A DNA stretch of 64,000 nucleotides from NCBI RefSeq assembly GCF_029931775.1, contig NC_079321.1:12482501-12546500 (forward strand), in the 5' to 3' direction. This DNA comes from Euleptes europaea. Taxonomy: Eukaryota; Chordata; Lepidosauria; Squamata; Sphaerodactylidae. A program made the position numbers and the translations under genes. The notes under the pieces are model-generated. The model ran no database searches, was not told the DNA's origin, and was given only the letters and a program-made list of their open reading frames with translations. Below, piece after piece: positions 12,901-22,300 of the stretch. The first letter of the stretch is position 1. Each line of letters starts with the position of its first letter.

Positions 12901-15900
12901 GCCGTACAGGTCATCTAGTCCAACCCCCCTGCTCAATGCAGGATCAGCCTAGAGCAGAGGTTCCCAAACGTTTTGAGTCATGGAGCACTTTTCAGGAGAG
13001 AAATTCGTCACGGAGCACTAATTTTCACCTAGCACCTATATACTAAACCAAATGACAGTAGTACTTTTCTTTCCAATCTCTTCATGGAGCCCTAGGAGAT
13101 TTTTTGTGGAGCACCAAGAACTCCACAGAGCACAATTTGGGAGCCTCTGGCCTAGAGCATCCTTGAAAAGTGTTTGTTCAGCCGCTGCTTAAACAGAACA
13201 ACCGTGCTGTAAACTGCAGTATCTGATGTGTGTATCTTAGTGACAAAGCACATGCTTTGCATGTTCACTGGGAACTTGCTGTCAGTTATCTCTTCCATAA
13301 TATCATAGGCCCTGAGCATTTGCATATGCTACCAGGTCGCACCTCCCTCCCCCTACTTAAAAGACCTGATTACTGTGTAGGAAATCATTTTGAAGGAAGC
13401 AGTTAAAATATATATTTGTATGGTGTAAACAAAATTACCTGAAAGAAACCTGCTTGTATTTTACCGATTAATGTTTTGTACAAAGGTAGTTAAACGTACA
13501 AATAGGTTGACAAGTTACAAAAAGTCACACAGAGTCCAGCTAAATACGCTTTTGCCCAGTAGATTAGAACCGTCCTTCAGCCCTACTGGGTACTGTGTGT
13601 TCGCAAGGAGAGATCTCTTCCCACTGAACCAATGCCGTTTTATTTCAGTTTCAGCATGTGCTGGTTCTTCTGTGCTTAGGTAAAACTGGGCACAGCCATC
13701 GGCGGCCCGTACCTGGGAGTTCATCTCAGGCGCAAAGACTTCATCTGGGGTCACAGAAAGGATGTGCCGGGCATCCAGGGAGCAGTTAAGAAAATCACCA
13801 GCCTGATGAAGCTGCATAAACTCGAGAAAGTGTTCGTAGCTACAGATGCAGTCACAGATGGTAGGCGGTCTTTTCAAGCCAACTTAATATTTTGCTTTGC
13901 TCGAAACTGAGCCTGACTGTTCCGTTAGCATATATGAATTTGTGAATAGCAAGAATCTCTACCAGAACATCACAACAGTGGTGAACAAAACAAAGATATG
14001 TTGTCCAGGTTGCTTTTGAAAGGCCCAGGCCTGGCTGCAACCAGAGAAGCAGGAGGCAGATTGACGAGCCCAGCAGGCTTTTGTTTGTTGAGGACAGTTT
14101 TATTTTGTGCCAGCTCTCGCTACCAGTTTCTTGAGGTGACTCACATAATGCAAACAGAAATACCGTAAAATCAGTTAAGATAGCCAGATCGGTTAAGCAA
14201 AGAACAATAGAACTAAACAGCAGCAATAGACTAAGGTTTGAAAATACAACAAATATCTGGGAGGGGGAGTTGGGAGCCTATCATTTCTCTGTCGCCAAAT
14301 GCCTGGTAGAAGAAGAAGGTTTTTATATGCCAGTTTACCTTTTAAGGAGAATCAAACAGGCTTACAATCCCCTTCCTCTCCCCACAGCAGTCACCTTGTG
14401 ATGTAGGTGAGGCTGAGAGAGTTTGGAAAGAACTGTGACTAGCCCGAGGTCACCCAGCAAGCTTCATGTATAGGAGTGGGGAAACCAATCCAGTTCACCA
14501 GATTAGAGTCCACCACTCATGTGGAGGAGTGGAGAATCAAACCCGGTTCTCCAGATTAGTCCACTGCTCTTAACCACTACACCATGCTGGCTGTCTTCTC
14601 TGGGCACCTGCATCTCAAAAGAGAAAGCACCAAGTCCAGGGCAGGAATATCACAGAGGAAGCATCACCACCACCCCACCCAGAGAAAAAGGCTCTGTCTC
14701 TTGTAATGACTTACAAAGGGATAGCCGAGTTATTAGTCTGTTGCAGGAAAATCAAACAAAAGTCCAGTGGCACCTTAAATGTTGTCAGTGTTTAAGGTGC
14801 CACTGGACTTTCCTTTTATTCTGTCTCTCATAACCACCCCTCTCACCTCAGGAAATGGGAGCATGCAGATCAGGACCACATCTGAAGGGCCTAACAAGTG
14901 GGCAGGTTTGGTTGTCTTTCACTGATGAGCACCCATTCCTTTCCACCATGCACTCTGTCCATTGCCTGGTCATCATGGCTACAGCATGTTCCTGGTTGTA
15001 AACGGCCCCATGCTCTCTAGGCCCTGGATCTCAGGTCACCCTGGCTGGAGGAGAGCCCCCTGCCCAGTCCACTTCTGACACCCTTTTATTGTTTCTGGTT
15101 GTCACCTTGCCAGGGCTACTGTCATTTCCTTTGCTCTCGTCGATCAGTGGAGAGCTTTAATGGGACAGCCACCTTGTATCCTTTGCAGAGATTGAAGAGC
15201 TGAAAGGCCTGCTTCCAGGGATGGTGCGATTTGAGCCTTCTTGGGAAGAGGTGGAACTCTACAGGGATGGAGGAATCGCAGTCATTGACCAGTGGATATG
15301 CGCCCACGCCAGGTAACTGCAATTGCTTTTATTAGAGCAGCCACCAGGTGTGCACGTCTCCCCCCAGGATCAGAATAAGGAGGAACGGTTTTGTATTTAA
15401 CACAACCGAAAACTATTTATTCTGCCGCAGGGACAGCGATTCATTAACGGAAACAGATTTTCTCTTGGTATGTGAGGGAGGGTGCCCCATTCCCCTGCCC
15501 CACCACAACAGAGCACCACTCAAGGAGGCTACTGAGACCAAGATTCTCTCATAGCATTGATAAGGCCTTGGTTAGGGACGCCCCCGTCTCTGTCGGAACC
15601 TTCACAAGAGCTTTGTCGAGAGGTTTCCCTTTCTCCAGTGGTAGGGTGCTGGCAGTCTGTACTTCTGGGAAGGCCTCCTCTGGTCACGGTCTGGGCCATT
15701 AGGCTTCTGGTGACCCCAAAAGGAGGGGCTCCCCTCAGCGATCCCCAGTCTGTCTTTGTTTGGCTAGCAGAAAGCAGGTTGTAGGCCTCACTCTTAGCAG
15801 AGAGAGACGACTCCATTAAAAAAAATCACAGCCTTTTCCCTTCTCGGGAAGATAGCAGGCCTTCATCCTTTGCTGTTTTCAGCAAAGGCCTCACAGACAA

Positions 15901-18440
15901 GAACTCCCCTCCATGTCTCAACTGCAAGGATTGAGAGCTTGCAGTTGATGGCCTTGGGGAGGGCTCTTCTATCCTTGCTCTGGTTGGAACGTAGGCTTGC
16001 CAGCCCCCTACTGGGAGCAGGGGATCCCCTGCCCCAGCAAGCCCTTCTCTGCTGCTGCTCAGCTGGCTGGCAGGGAGGGGAATGTTAGGAGAAAAGTGGG
16101 TGGGTGTGAACAGGAGGCAATTCAGCAAGGATAAATGCTGAGTTCTATATCTGGGTAACAGAAATGAGGGACATGCATACTGGATGGGGGATACACTTCT
16201 GGGTAGCAGTGTGCGTGAGCAAGATGTTGGGGTACTGGTGGACCGTACGTTTATGAGCAGCCAGTGTGATGCAGCGACAGAAAAAGCTAATGCGATATTG
16301 GGGTACATCAACAGAGGCATAAAATCCAAATCACACGATGTCATAGTTCCTCTGTATACTGCATTGGTCAGGCCGCACCTGGAGTACTGTGTGCAGTTCT
16401 GGAGGCCTCACTTCAAAAAGGATGTGGACAGAATGGAGTGGGTGCAGAGGAGAGCGACGAGGATGATCAGGGGTCTGGAAACCAAGCCCTACGAGGAAGG
16501 GCTGAGGCAGTTGGGAATGGTTAGTCTAGAGAAGAGGAGGTTGAATGGGGACATGATTGCTCTCTTCAAGTATTTGAAGGGCTGTCACTTAGAGGAGGGC
16601 AGGGAGCTGTTCCTGTTGGCAGCAGAGGATAGGACTCACAATAATGGGTTTAAATTGCTGGAGGAAAGGTACTGGCTGGATATTAGTTTTTGGGTTTTTT
16701 TACAGTAAGAGTTGTTTGACAGTGGAGTCAGCTACCTAGGGAATTGGTGAGCTCCCCCTCACTGGCAGTCTTTAAGCAAAGGCTGGACAAGCCCTTGTCA
16801 GGGATGCTCTAGGCTGATCCTGCATTGAGCAGGGGGTTAGACTAGATGGCCTGTATGCCCCTTCCAACTTGATGATTCTGTGAGACCGGGTGACATCCAG
16901 ACACACTTATGCCATTCCCAGTGAGCCTGGAAGCCATGTCAATGCGTCACTGTGGACACGTTGACATCACTACCAGAAATGGCTCCAACAGATATGACCA
17001 GAATTATTATGTTTAAGTTCCAGTGGAGATCGTTCTCTTTCTCTCTCCTTTCCTTTGTTTGCTTGGGCCATGTAGGGCCGTTGGATTATTTGCATATCGT
17101 GTACCGTTTTTCCCAGTAGGAGCTGTAATGAATGGGAGACTTTTTACCCTGAGAGAGATGTGATACACACGTCTCTTGTGAACCCTGCCATAAACTCTTG
17201 AGTAGCATCCAGAAAGGGAACTAATTGAAGGTATGGTGATAGGTGGGGGAGAACTGGAGGAAACCTCTCACCATTTGGCTGAGCTGGGGGCAGAGAGGCA
17301 GGGCAGGGCAGCTAGGTTTTACTATTCCAGTCCAGAGCTCTAAAAAACAGTTGTGCAAGACCTGGGGGATTGGATAACATGGGTTTGATGGGAACCTGGG
17401 GAGTCACCCCCCCCCCGGCTTATGATTGATCCCAAAGAGTTCCTCTCAGTTGGGAACCAAGGAGTTAAAATGGTCTGCTGCTCCGCAAAGCACACCAAAG
17501 GACAGGGAGGAAATAAGCTGTGCCAAGGTTGCAGCCTTTGTTACGTTTTTGCCACCTTTCAGCCCATTCCTCAGGAGTGTTGAGGTCCAGCAAAGAAGAG
17601 GAGTTGGTTTTTATATGCTGACTTTCTCTACCACTTAAGAGACTCAAACCGGCTTACAATCCCCTTCCCTTCCCCACAACAGACACCTTGTGAGGTTGGT
17701 GAGGCTGAGAGAGCTCTAACAACTGTAACTTGCCCAAGGTCACCCAGCTGGCTTCGTGTGTAGGAGTGGGGAAACAAATCCAATTCACCAGCTTAGCCTC
17801 CACTGCTCCTGTGGAGGAGTGGGGAATCAAACCCGGTTCTCCAGATCAGACTCCACTGCTCCAAACCACCGCTCTTAACCACTACACCACGCTGGCTGTC
17901 TAGGTTAGCCAGTTATTCCCTTTTTGGTTTATTTCTAGTGTGCTGCTATATCGTTAGCTGTGTTCTGATCAATCCCCATGTAGTATTGGCTCTTGGTAGG
18001 ATCTATGCTGATTAATAAAATCTTTTTCTTATCAAGTGGTCTGACTACACTGAAACCTTTATCCATGTGCCTGGCTGTTCACACAGATGCCCACACGCAA
18101 GAGTATCTCCCCTTCTGGTGCAACAGGACTTAACATGGGATGCCCCTGTGACCATTATGGGGAAAGTCACATCCAGAGACTGCTGATATCAACATTCATC
18201 CTAAACAAGGGGGTGTCAAAATCGTAAATAGGTCCTGGAACTTTTTTTTTCTTCCCTCATTTATTTTCTTTTGAATTCTTTTACAGATATTTTATAGGGA
18301 CTTCGGTCTCAACATTTTCCTTCCGCATTCATGAGGAAAGAGAGATCCTAGGTTTTGACCCTAAAACTACTTACAACAGGTTTTGTGGAGATGAAGAGAA
18401 AACTTGTGAGCAACCAACTCACTGGAAAATTGTGTATTAA
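3825..18440 (+). CDS. POFUT2: POFUT2, GDP-fucose protein O-fucosyltransferase 2 (whole gene, 9 exons)
   Basis: An endoplasmic-reticulum enzyme of family GT68 that transfers fucose from GDP-fucose to Ser/Thr of folded thrombospondin type 1 repeats. Coding exons: 3825-3970, 7140-7390, 9482-9626, 10942-11049, 11743-11809, 12580-12705, 13680-13860, 15189-15312 and 18287-18440. All introns are GT-AG, the phases agree, and the total is 433 residues (human 429). Residues 1-20 form a signal peptide. [11 protein letters not shown] (56-66) carries Glu59, matching catalytic human Glu54. HLRRKDF carries Arg298, matching human Arg294. Sequons at Asn194, 213 and 263 match the three human sites. The protein ends in [11 protein letters not shown]. 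Nothing broken was seen. The next gene, ADARB1, converges on it, as in human. Confidence 0.96.
4017..4362. repeat. Tandem copy then inverted copy, with a long palindrome
   Basis: Sequence just after POFUT2 exon 1 ('GAGGCCTGAGGCAACGGCTG' through 'CTGGCTCCGTCCCCGGG') occurs twice in the same direction with a period of about 146 bp (first copy to about 4120, second 4149-4267). The second copy is followed at once by an inverted copy at about 4274-4343. The junction is a palindrome centred near 4272, with arms of about 45 bp that match perfectly by eye. The arms then run on imperfectly through GGAGGGG-rich sequence. All of it lies in intron 1. Confidence 0.8.
4583..5097 (-). mobile_element. Possible solo LTR-like fossil
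   Basis: On the minus strand the segment begins TGTAACGCCC and has an ATATAAGG box near its start. Late in the segment it carries AATAAAGAACTGTGGCTC, an arrangement reminiscent of a retroviral-type LTR. I could not fix the far end or find a convincing target duplication, and no internal region is present. It could instead be unrelated intronic sequence of POFUT2. Confidence 0.3.
5098..5521. mobile_element. hAT-like nonautonomous element
   Basis: Ends CAGGGCCGGATTTAGG and, inverted, CAGTGCCGGATTTACA define about 424 bp. The subterminal motif GGGGCCCTAAGCTAT is repeated at both sides in inverted order. The flanking 8-bp duplication is degenerate. No open frame of note. It lies in POFUT2 intron 1. 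Confidence 0.6.
5525..5646. repeat. Imperfect palindrome (foldback element)
   Basis: Arms TTGCCACTCTCTAGAT and ATCTAGAGAGTGGCAA enclose a further inverted pair around ACTCTCAAAACTC. The whole 120 bp can fold into one hairpin with a C/G-rich loop. It looks like a small MITE within POFUT2 intron 1. Confidence 0.65.
5741..5763 (+). repeat. (TG)n microsatellite
   Basis: About eleven TG units in POFUT2 intron 1. Confidence 0.95.
5880..6030. mobile_element. MITE with long terminal inverted repeats
   Basis: The ends GGGTGCTTTCACACATCCTG and, inverted, GGGAGCTTTCGCACATCCTG pair with each other. The internal motifs CACTTTCAATCC and GGATTGAAAGTG also pair. A second, diverged copy of the family is at 22136-22300 in the ADARB1 3' UTR. 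The target duplication was not resolved. Confidence 0.7.
6728..6955. repeat. Interspersed reptile repeat with an internal 35-bp tandem duplication
   Basis: One end reads AGTCTAGTGGGACCTTAAAG and the other CTTTAAGGTGCCACTAGTC, in inverted orientation. The adjoining text CAACAGACATGGCTACCCC is common in reptile repeats. Inside, 6813-6847 is repeated at 6848-6882 with two substitutions. I do not assign a superfamily. Related pieces are at 12320-12395, 14735-14830 and 46045-46175. Confidence 0.55.
7140..7390 (+). CDS. POFUT2: POFUT2 exon 2
   Basis: Residues 49-132. It reads [20 protein letters not shown] and contains [18 protein letters not shown] and [12 protein letters not shown]. The catalytic-base glutamate (Glu59, human Glu54) is in NPPEGF. 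The acceptor is TTTCCAG|G and the donor GCAG|GTAAAA. Near-identity with human POFUT2 makes the assignment firm. Confidence 0.97.
7617..8017 (+). mobile_element. tRNA-derived SINE with an internal insertion
   Basis: The head 'GTAGTGGTTAAGAACTG', box-B-like GGTTTGATTCCCC, core GGTGACCTTGGGCAAGTCA and tail GTCGGCATATAAAAACCA are present, ending in (CTT)n. About 90 bp starting TTGGTTCTTGTAGGTTATCC is inserted in the middle. It is a fragment of another lizard repeat, flanked by duplicated TAATCTGGTT. It lies in POFUT2 intron 2. Confidence 0.85.
8071..8206 (-). mobile_element. Sauria-type SINE, 3' part only
   Basis: The plus strand begins GGTAAAGGTCCCCTGTGCAG and runs through CATTCCTGACCCATGGGGTG and GGTGGTTTGCCAGTGCCTTC. 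This is the BovB-like tail of the Sauria SINE. The tRNA-like head is missing (5' truncation). Confidence 0.8.
8851..9140 (-). mobile_element. CR1 3' UTR fragment
   Basis: The plus strand shows 'AGAGTTGGAAGGGACCACC', GTCATCTAGTCCAACTCCCT and later 'AAAACCTCCAGGGAAGGAGC', the reverse of a CR1 3' end. It lies in POFUT2 intron 2. Confidence 0.8.
9482..9626 (+). CDS. POFUT2: POFUT2 exon 3
   Basis: Residues 133-180, including [20 protein letters not shown] and [11 protein letters not shown]. The acceptor is TTCTACAG|AATCAG and the donor CTACAG|GTAATT. The split codons on both sides join in phase. Confidence 0.96.
10942..11049 (+). CDS. POFUT2: POFUT2 exon 4
   Basis: Residues 181-216: [20 protein letters not shown], then [15 protein letters not shown]. 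Two N-glycosylation sequons (NLS, NTS) correspond to human Asn189 and Asn209. One residue is absent relative to human just before NTS. The acceptor is CTTGTAG|GGG and the donor GCTCG|GTAAGA. Confidence 0.96.
11743..11809 (+). CDS. POFUT2: POFUT2 exon 5
   Basis: Residues 217-239, [20 protein letters not shown] then WD. This short 67-bp exon is bounded by CCGATAG|GTCAG and GGGAT|GTGAGT. It is too short to find without homology, but it matches human closely. Confidence 0.95.
12580..12705 (+). CDS. POFUT2: POFUT2 exon 6
   Basis: Residues 240-281. It reads [18 protein letters not shown] and contains the sequon NST (human Asn259), ending DWTKMK. Both ends are phase 0. The acceptor is CCTGTCAG|TCTCG and the donor ATGAAG|GTAAAA. 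Confidence 0.96.
12875..13200 (-). mobile_element. CR1 3' end, split by a hAT element
   Basis: The plus strand carries 'GTACAGGTCATCTAGTCCAA' and 'CTCAATGCAGGATCAGCCTAG', then after an interruption resumes at 'CATCCTTGAAAAGTGTTTG'. This is the reverse of a CR1 3' UTR. A hAT element occupies 12955-13149. It lies in POFUT2 intron 6. Confidence 0.85.
12955..13149. mobile_element. hAT (Charlie-like) nonautonomous element inside CR1
   Basis: 195 bp with ends CAGAGGTTCCCAAA and TTTGGGAGCCTCTG, flanked by a perfect 8-bp duplication GCCTAGAG (12947-12954 and 13150-13157). The end sequence resembles hAT-Charlie elements of vertebrates. It is non-coding. Confidence 0.88.
13680..13860 (+). CDS. POFUT2: POFUT2 exon 7
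   Basis: Residues 282-341. It contains [20 protein letters not shown], the nucleotide-sugar-binding motif of the family (Arg298 = human Arg294), and KVFVATDAV. The acceptor is GTGCTTAG|GTAAAA and the donor CAGATG|GTAGGC. Confidence 0.97.
14308..14594 (-). mobile_element. tRNA-derived SINE
   Basis: A near full-length minus-strand copy of the SINE at 2458 and 7617: the plus strand ends with CCACTACACCATGCTGGCTG and starts with an AAG-rich run. With the plus-strand copy at 7617 it forms an inverted pair within the POFUT2 primary transcript. Confidence 0.88.
14759..14811. repeat. Perfect 21-bp inverted repeat, 11-base loop
   Basis: 14759-14779 and 14791-14811 are exact reverse complements around the core AGTCCAGTGGCACCTTAAA. 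They look like the outer ends of the repeat family at 6728 placed face to face. It lies in POFUT2 intron 7, so the transcript can form a stable hairpin. Confidence 0.9.
15189..15312 (+). CDS. POFUT2: POFUT2 exon 8
   Basis: Residues 342-382: [20 protein letters not shown], then [20 protein letters not shown]. The acceptor is CTTTGCAG|AG and the donor CGCCAG|GTAACT. Confidence 0.97.
15330..16100. other. POFUT2 intron 8 sequence, unclassified
   Basis: No exon is recognisable. Moderately GC-rich sequence with open frames on both strands but no family motif. The minus strand has AATAAATAG late in the stretch. A decayed element is possible but cannot be named. Confidence 0.3.
16106..16885 (+). mobile_element. 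CR1 LINE, 3' part with ORF2 remnant
   Basis: The frame from 16184 reads [20 protein letters not shown], then [26 protein letters not shown] and [18 protein letters not shown]. This is the carboxyl end of CR1 reverse-transcriptase ORF2. The 3' UTR follows, with 'GGATGCTCTAGGCTGATCC' and 'AGATGGCCTGTATGCCCCTTC'. The copy is 5'-truncated, with an open stretch of 174 codons. It lies in POFUT2 intron 8. Confidence 0.9.
17594..17901 (-). mobile_element. tRNA-derived SINE
   Basis: Minus-strand full-length copy: the AAG-rich start, TTTTTATATGCTGACTTTCT, GGTCACCCAGCTGGCTTCGT and the head complement ACTACACCACGCTGGCTGTC are all present. It lies in POFUT2 intron 8. Confidence 0.88.
18287..18440 (+). 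CDS. POFUT2: POFUT2 exon 9 and stop
   Basis: Residues 383-433: [40 protein letters not shown] and [10 protein letters not shown], then TAA at 18438-18440. The acceptor is TTTTACAG|ATATTT after a long pyrimidine tract. The motif [14 protein letters not shown] is a hallmark of POFUT2 near the donor-binding site. Confidence 0.97.
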
Positions 18441-18700
18441 CAGAGGTCGCTATATAGAACAATGACCTTTTGAACCCACCAAAGCAGTCATTTTTATGGG
18501 AAGAAATTATTTTGGACTGTCTCTTTTGTATTTCTGGAGATGAACATACACACAAACACAAAAGTGTTAGTTTATTTATTCCCTCAACAGGGTACAATAT
18601 GCTTTTTATTATTCTGACATTTTTCTGACAGGATGCTACAGATTTTATCAGGTAACATTTGTAGTATTAAAACATTTGCAAAAAGTTTGGAAACGTGTCG
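18441..18700 (+). promoter_or_regulatory. POFUT2: POFUT2 3' UTR with a possible ATTAAA poly(A) signal
   Basis: No AATAAA on the plus strand follows the stop closely. The first plausible signal is the variant ATTAAA at 18666-18671, followed by T- and GT-rich sequence. That would give a 3' UTR of about 230-260 nt. Later signals cannot be excluded, so the true 3' end is uncertain. Confidence 0.35.
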
Positions 18701-20360
18701 TGAATATAACAGCTGATGTTTCTTCATTTGAGAAGTTTTTGGTCATCTTTATGTTTTATCTGATTGCAAGAAAGTTTTTGGCTGTAGTTAATTTTGTAGG
18801 TATTTTACACTTCCCAGCAGCACTCTTGTAAAACAAAAAAATAATAATTATCAACCCATTATGAATAGTCCATGTGACCGTTGTAATGCCTCTTGGCCAA
18901 GAGAGGGTTCCCGCATCGGGCATAGCTGAGTCTTGGGACACTGCAGGCCTTCCTCTCTGGCAGTGGAAGCCAGCTTTAGCGCTATTTATCTTGAAGAGGC
19001 CGCTTTTGGTTAAGCAGCAAAGTAGAGGTTTCCTTACCAGACTGTGGTCAACATAAGAATGCGTATTTCCTTGATTTTCGTGGCTGCTGGCCTGTGTTGC
19101 CACTGTTACATCCTGCTAGGTCCTTGAAAGAGATCTTTTGTGCAGTTGTGCCTTGCCTAGAGGGCTCTGAAGAATTGCCGCAAACCAGGGCAGAGTATAG
19201 CCTCTTGTCCTACTGAACCTCTTGTCCGGACTCCTCCCCTCCTAGACTCTAAATCGACAGCTTCATATTTGCTTGTCCTGATCAGCTCTCTGCCTGGACT
19301 TAGGCTGCATCTGCAGTTGGGCTAATCATGGTCTCCCAGGTACCATCTCTTGAGTCCATCAGGGGACTTTATACATATTGCTATAATGTTACAGCAATCT
19401 AACTATATTCAATTGTCAGGGGACTTTACACATATTGCAATCTAACTATAAAAACTTTTGGCCCATGAAGGAGGAATGGTTGTTTCTGGGGGTGGGACAG
19501 GGAAACCTGCCATGCACAAGCCCTGTTCCAGTGGCTACATCAGCAGCTGGGAAGCCATACAAGCCTATCCCTGTGTGAAAACCACTAAAATTTTACTCGA
19601 TAGCATGAGACTGCGAAACTTGGAGAAATACTGAAAAACAAGCAAACCTGAAATAGGTTTTCCTTTGGAATGAGTGGAAAGTGCTAACATAACATAGGGT
19701 GCACTGTTTGCAGGGTTTTTTCACTTTTAATACTGGGTGTATTCGCACTTTGGCCTGGTAGGTATTGGGTACACCCTTGACACAATTCTGAGTTTGTTTG
19801 TGTTCAAGTAAAACATGTAAGATTGTGAGCTACAATACTAATGTTGAGCGTGTGGCCGGGTGTATCTCCTATATGCCAGATCTACAGGAACATTAGCAAC
19901 TATTGAAGTCATTTACGTATATTCCTACAAATATGGCAAGTGCTTTAACACCCTTTTAGAGCAGCGTTTAGCCAGAGGCAGAGCTGGCTGTGACGCATGG
20001 TACAGTGATCTTCGCCTGGAGGATCAGAAGACAGAGTGCCTCTCTTGCTCTGCTCACTTACAAAAGCACACGCACCCTTTCACTGTTGACATTCATTTTT
20101 TTCCCCAGCATGCAGATTTTAAAGCCCAAGCCAAGTTATAGAGTATAGATTTCAGGGCCTGGTATCCTGTAACTTACGACCGCTGTCTTTCTGAACACAA
20201 ACACAAACCAACCACTTCAACCCACACGTCTAAAAATCTGTAAAATGGTGCTGTTGAGGAAGGGGGAACAGCTCAGTGGTGGAGGAAAGTTGGACTCCCT
20301 TAAAAAGACCTCTGGCCTGAAACGTTGGTGGGCCAGTCAGTGTGCACAGTATCCAATCAA
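18701..20360. other. Gap between convergent POFUT2 and ADARB1
   Basis: No coding exon found. 19359-19449 contains an imperfect local duplication (CAGGGGACTTTATACATATT and CAGGGGACTTTACACATATT). The stretch could hold longer POFUT2 3' UTR forms. Confidence 0.5.
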
Positions 20361-20368
20361 GCAGCATT

Positions 20369-20628
20369 AGAAGAAGAGTTAAGTTTTTATATGCCGACTT
20401 TCTCTACCACTTAAGGCAGAATCAAACCGGTTCCCAATCACCTTCTCTCTCCTTCCCCACAACACATCCTGTGAGGTAGGTGGGGCTGAGAGAGCTCTAT
20501 CAGAGCTGTGACTAGCCCAAGGTCACCCAGCTGGCTTCATGTGTAGGAGTGGGGAATCAAACCCAGTTCTCCAGATCTGAGTCCACCACTCCAAACCACC
20601 TCTCTTAACCAGTACACCACGCTGGCTC
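20369..20628 (-). mobile_element. tRNA-derived SINE
   Basis: Minus-strand copy of the 'GTAGTGGTTAAGAGC' SINE, about 90-140 bp downstream of the inferred ADARB1 cleavage site. Head complement: CCAGTACACCACGCTGGCTC. Confidence 0.85.
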
Positions 20629-20770
20629 TTTACACATGAAGGCCAGTGGTTTCAGCTTTCAAATCATCTTTAAGCTGAGCCACACCTTCGCCAAGCTAGC
20701 TAGCTGCCTGCCAGCAAGCCAAAGAGGAAACTCAAGAACACACTCTGGAGCAGAAGAGGGGAGGTATAAC

Positions 20771-20776
20771 TTTATT
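20771..20776 (-). terminator. ADARB1: ADARB1 poly(A) signal AATAAA
   Basis: The plus strand shows TTTATT, so the minus strand reads AATAAAG. About 15-30 bases further along the minus strand lies AGTGTGTTCTTG, a good GU-rich downstream element. Cleavage is expected near 20755. Confidence 0.5.
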
Positions 20777-22135
20777 GACAAGTTATGATGTAGGCTATCA
20801 CATTAAGAGATTTTTATGCAGAAAGATCAAAGTTCTTTTTTATTTATTGCTTTAAATATGGCCAGAGCACTTCATTGTAGGAGCCGTATATTTTACGTCT
20901 CCTGTCGGGTTTTACAGAGTGAGATGCATTATACTGTAAAGCTAAGTGAAGTGGCTTAATGCATGTCTGAAAGCCCACTTACTCATTTGGACAGCAGAAA
21001 CAGTCTAAGTTCGAGGATGAAGCTACTGAATGCCTTCCAAAATAATACCGCACTTGAGTATTATAACTGCTTCAAATGCCTCGAAATTGAGAATGCCTTC
21101 CCCGTGCGTTTCGAATAAACACAACACCCAGACACCAACGATGTTTGTGTCCATTTTATTTGTGGACTCACTTAAGTATTTGAGTTCCCATCGCAATATA
21201 TCCTCCCCCCACCCCATTCCTAAAAGATACCAGATTTTCCACAGCGGATTGTGCTTCAACTGCAGAGAGACAAACTTTCCTCATATTACAAAATAAAAAT
21301 AACTGCGTCACAGTTATGTGGCAACATCAACCACGTATTTCCAGTACTCCAGTCTTTGCTCTGTGAGGAAATGGGCTGGCTGAGTTGGGAGGAGAAGGAA
21401 AAAGCAGCCCTGCCCTTCCTACCTGGCATGCGAAAGCACTCATTCTTTAGAGTTTGGTACAGAGTTGTTGCCCTGCTGGTCACAAAGGATAGAAAAATGC
21501 AAACTGGGTATAGTGCCAGGATCCTGACCAATTTGTGATGGTGTTAGGTAGTTATCTGATCAAGAAACTTTCCACCACACCTCTCCCTCGCCAGCGTATT
21601 CTTTTATTTCTGGTGCTTAGTCTCTAGTCCTTTACTAGTCAAGGAAGTGTACTGTGCACACTAATAGAATTCACACACGTACCACCACGCCTTCACAGAA
21701 ATGACTGCTGCAAAATCCAGCTCCGGTTGTATTAAGTTTGCAATGGCCCTGGTTGTAAGAAACATATACAGCACACTTTTGAAGAAGCAGAGACAATTGA
21801 AAAGCAGGGTTTTTTTTTTCAAGCTATGAAGTGGACATACGTATGAAGACTTTACAATATATTATAGATTCTTTCTTTTAAACCAACATTTTGAAGGTGC
21901 ACAATTAGGGTTGCCAATCAATCAGAAGAAACAAATGAGCTGGCCAGATTTTCTTGCTGTTAGATTTTGGGGCTTGTGGGGGTTTTGGGGGGCGGGGATG
22001 CTCTTTCTGGATGACTCTTTTTCCCCTTCAGTAGATTCTTTTTTTTTTCAGCCCACAGGCCTGTAAAAACCTTCTAGGCTCCACCCCGCCTGCTCTATCC
22101 TTATGCAACCTCCGGGATCTGTGTTGTGAGTAAGA

Positions 22136-22300
22136 CCGTTTTCACACATGCCAAATAATGCACTTCCAATCCACTTTCAATGCACTTTTGCAGCTGGATT
22201 TTACTGTGTGAAATGGCAAAACCCAGTTGCAGACAATCGTTAAAGTGCGCTGAAAGTGAATCGAAAGTGAATTATTCAGTGTGTGTGAAAGCACCCTCAG
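22136..22300. mobile_element. MITE (same family as 5880-6030)
   Basis: Inverted ends around TTTTCACACATGCCAAATAA and its counterpart TTCAGTGTGTGTGAAAGC, with the internal AATGCACTTCCAATCCACTT matching the other copy. It sits inside the inferred ADARB1 3' UTR. Confidence 0.7.

Noticed and set aside
15826-16344. 172-codon open frame on the minus strand
   Set aside because: Antisense to the CR1 fragment and adjoining intron sequence; no family motif.
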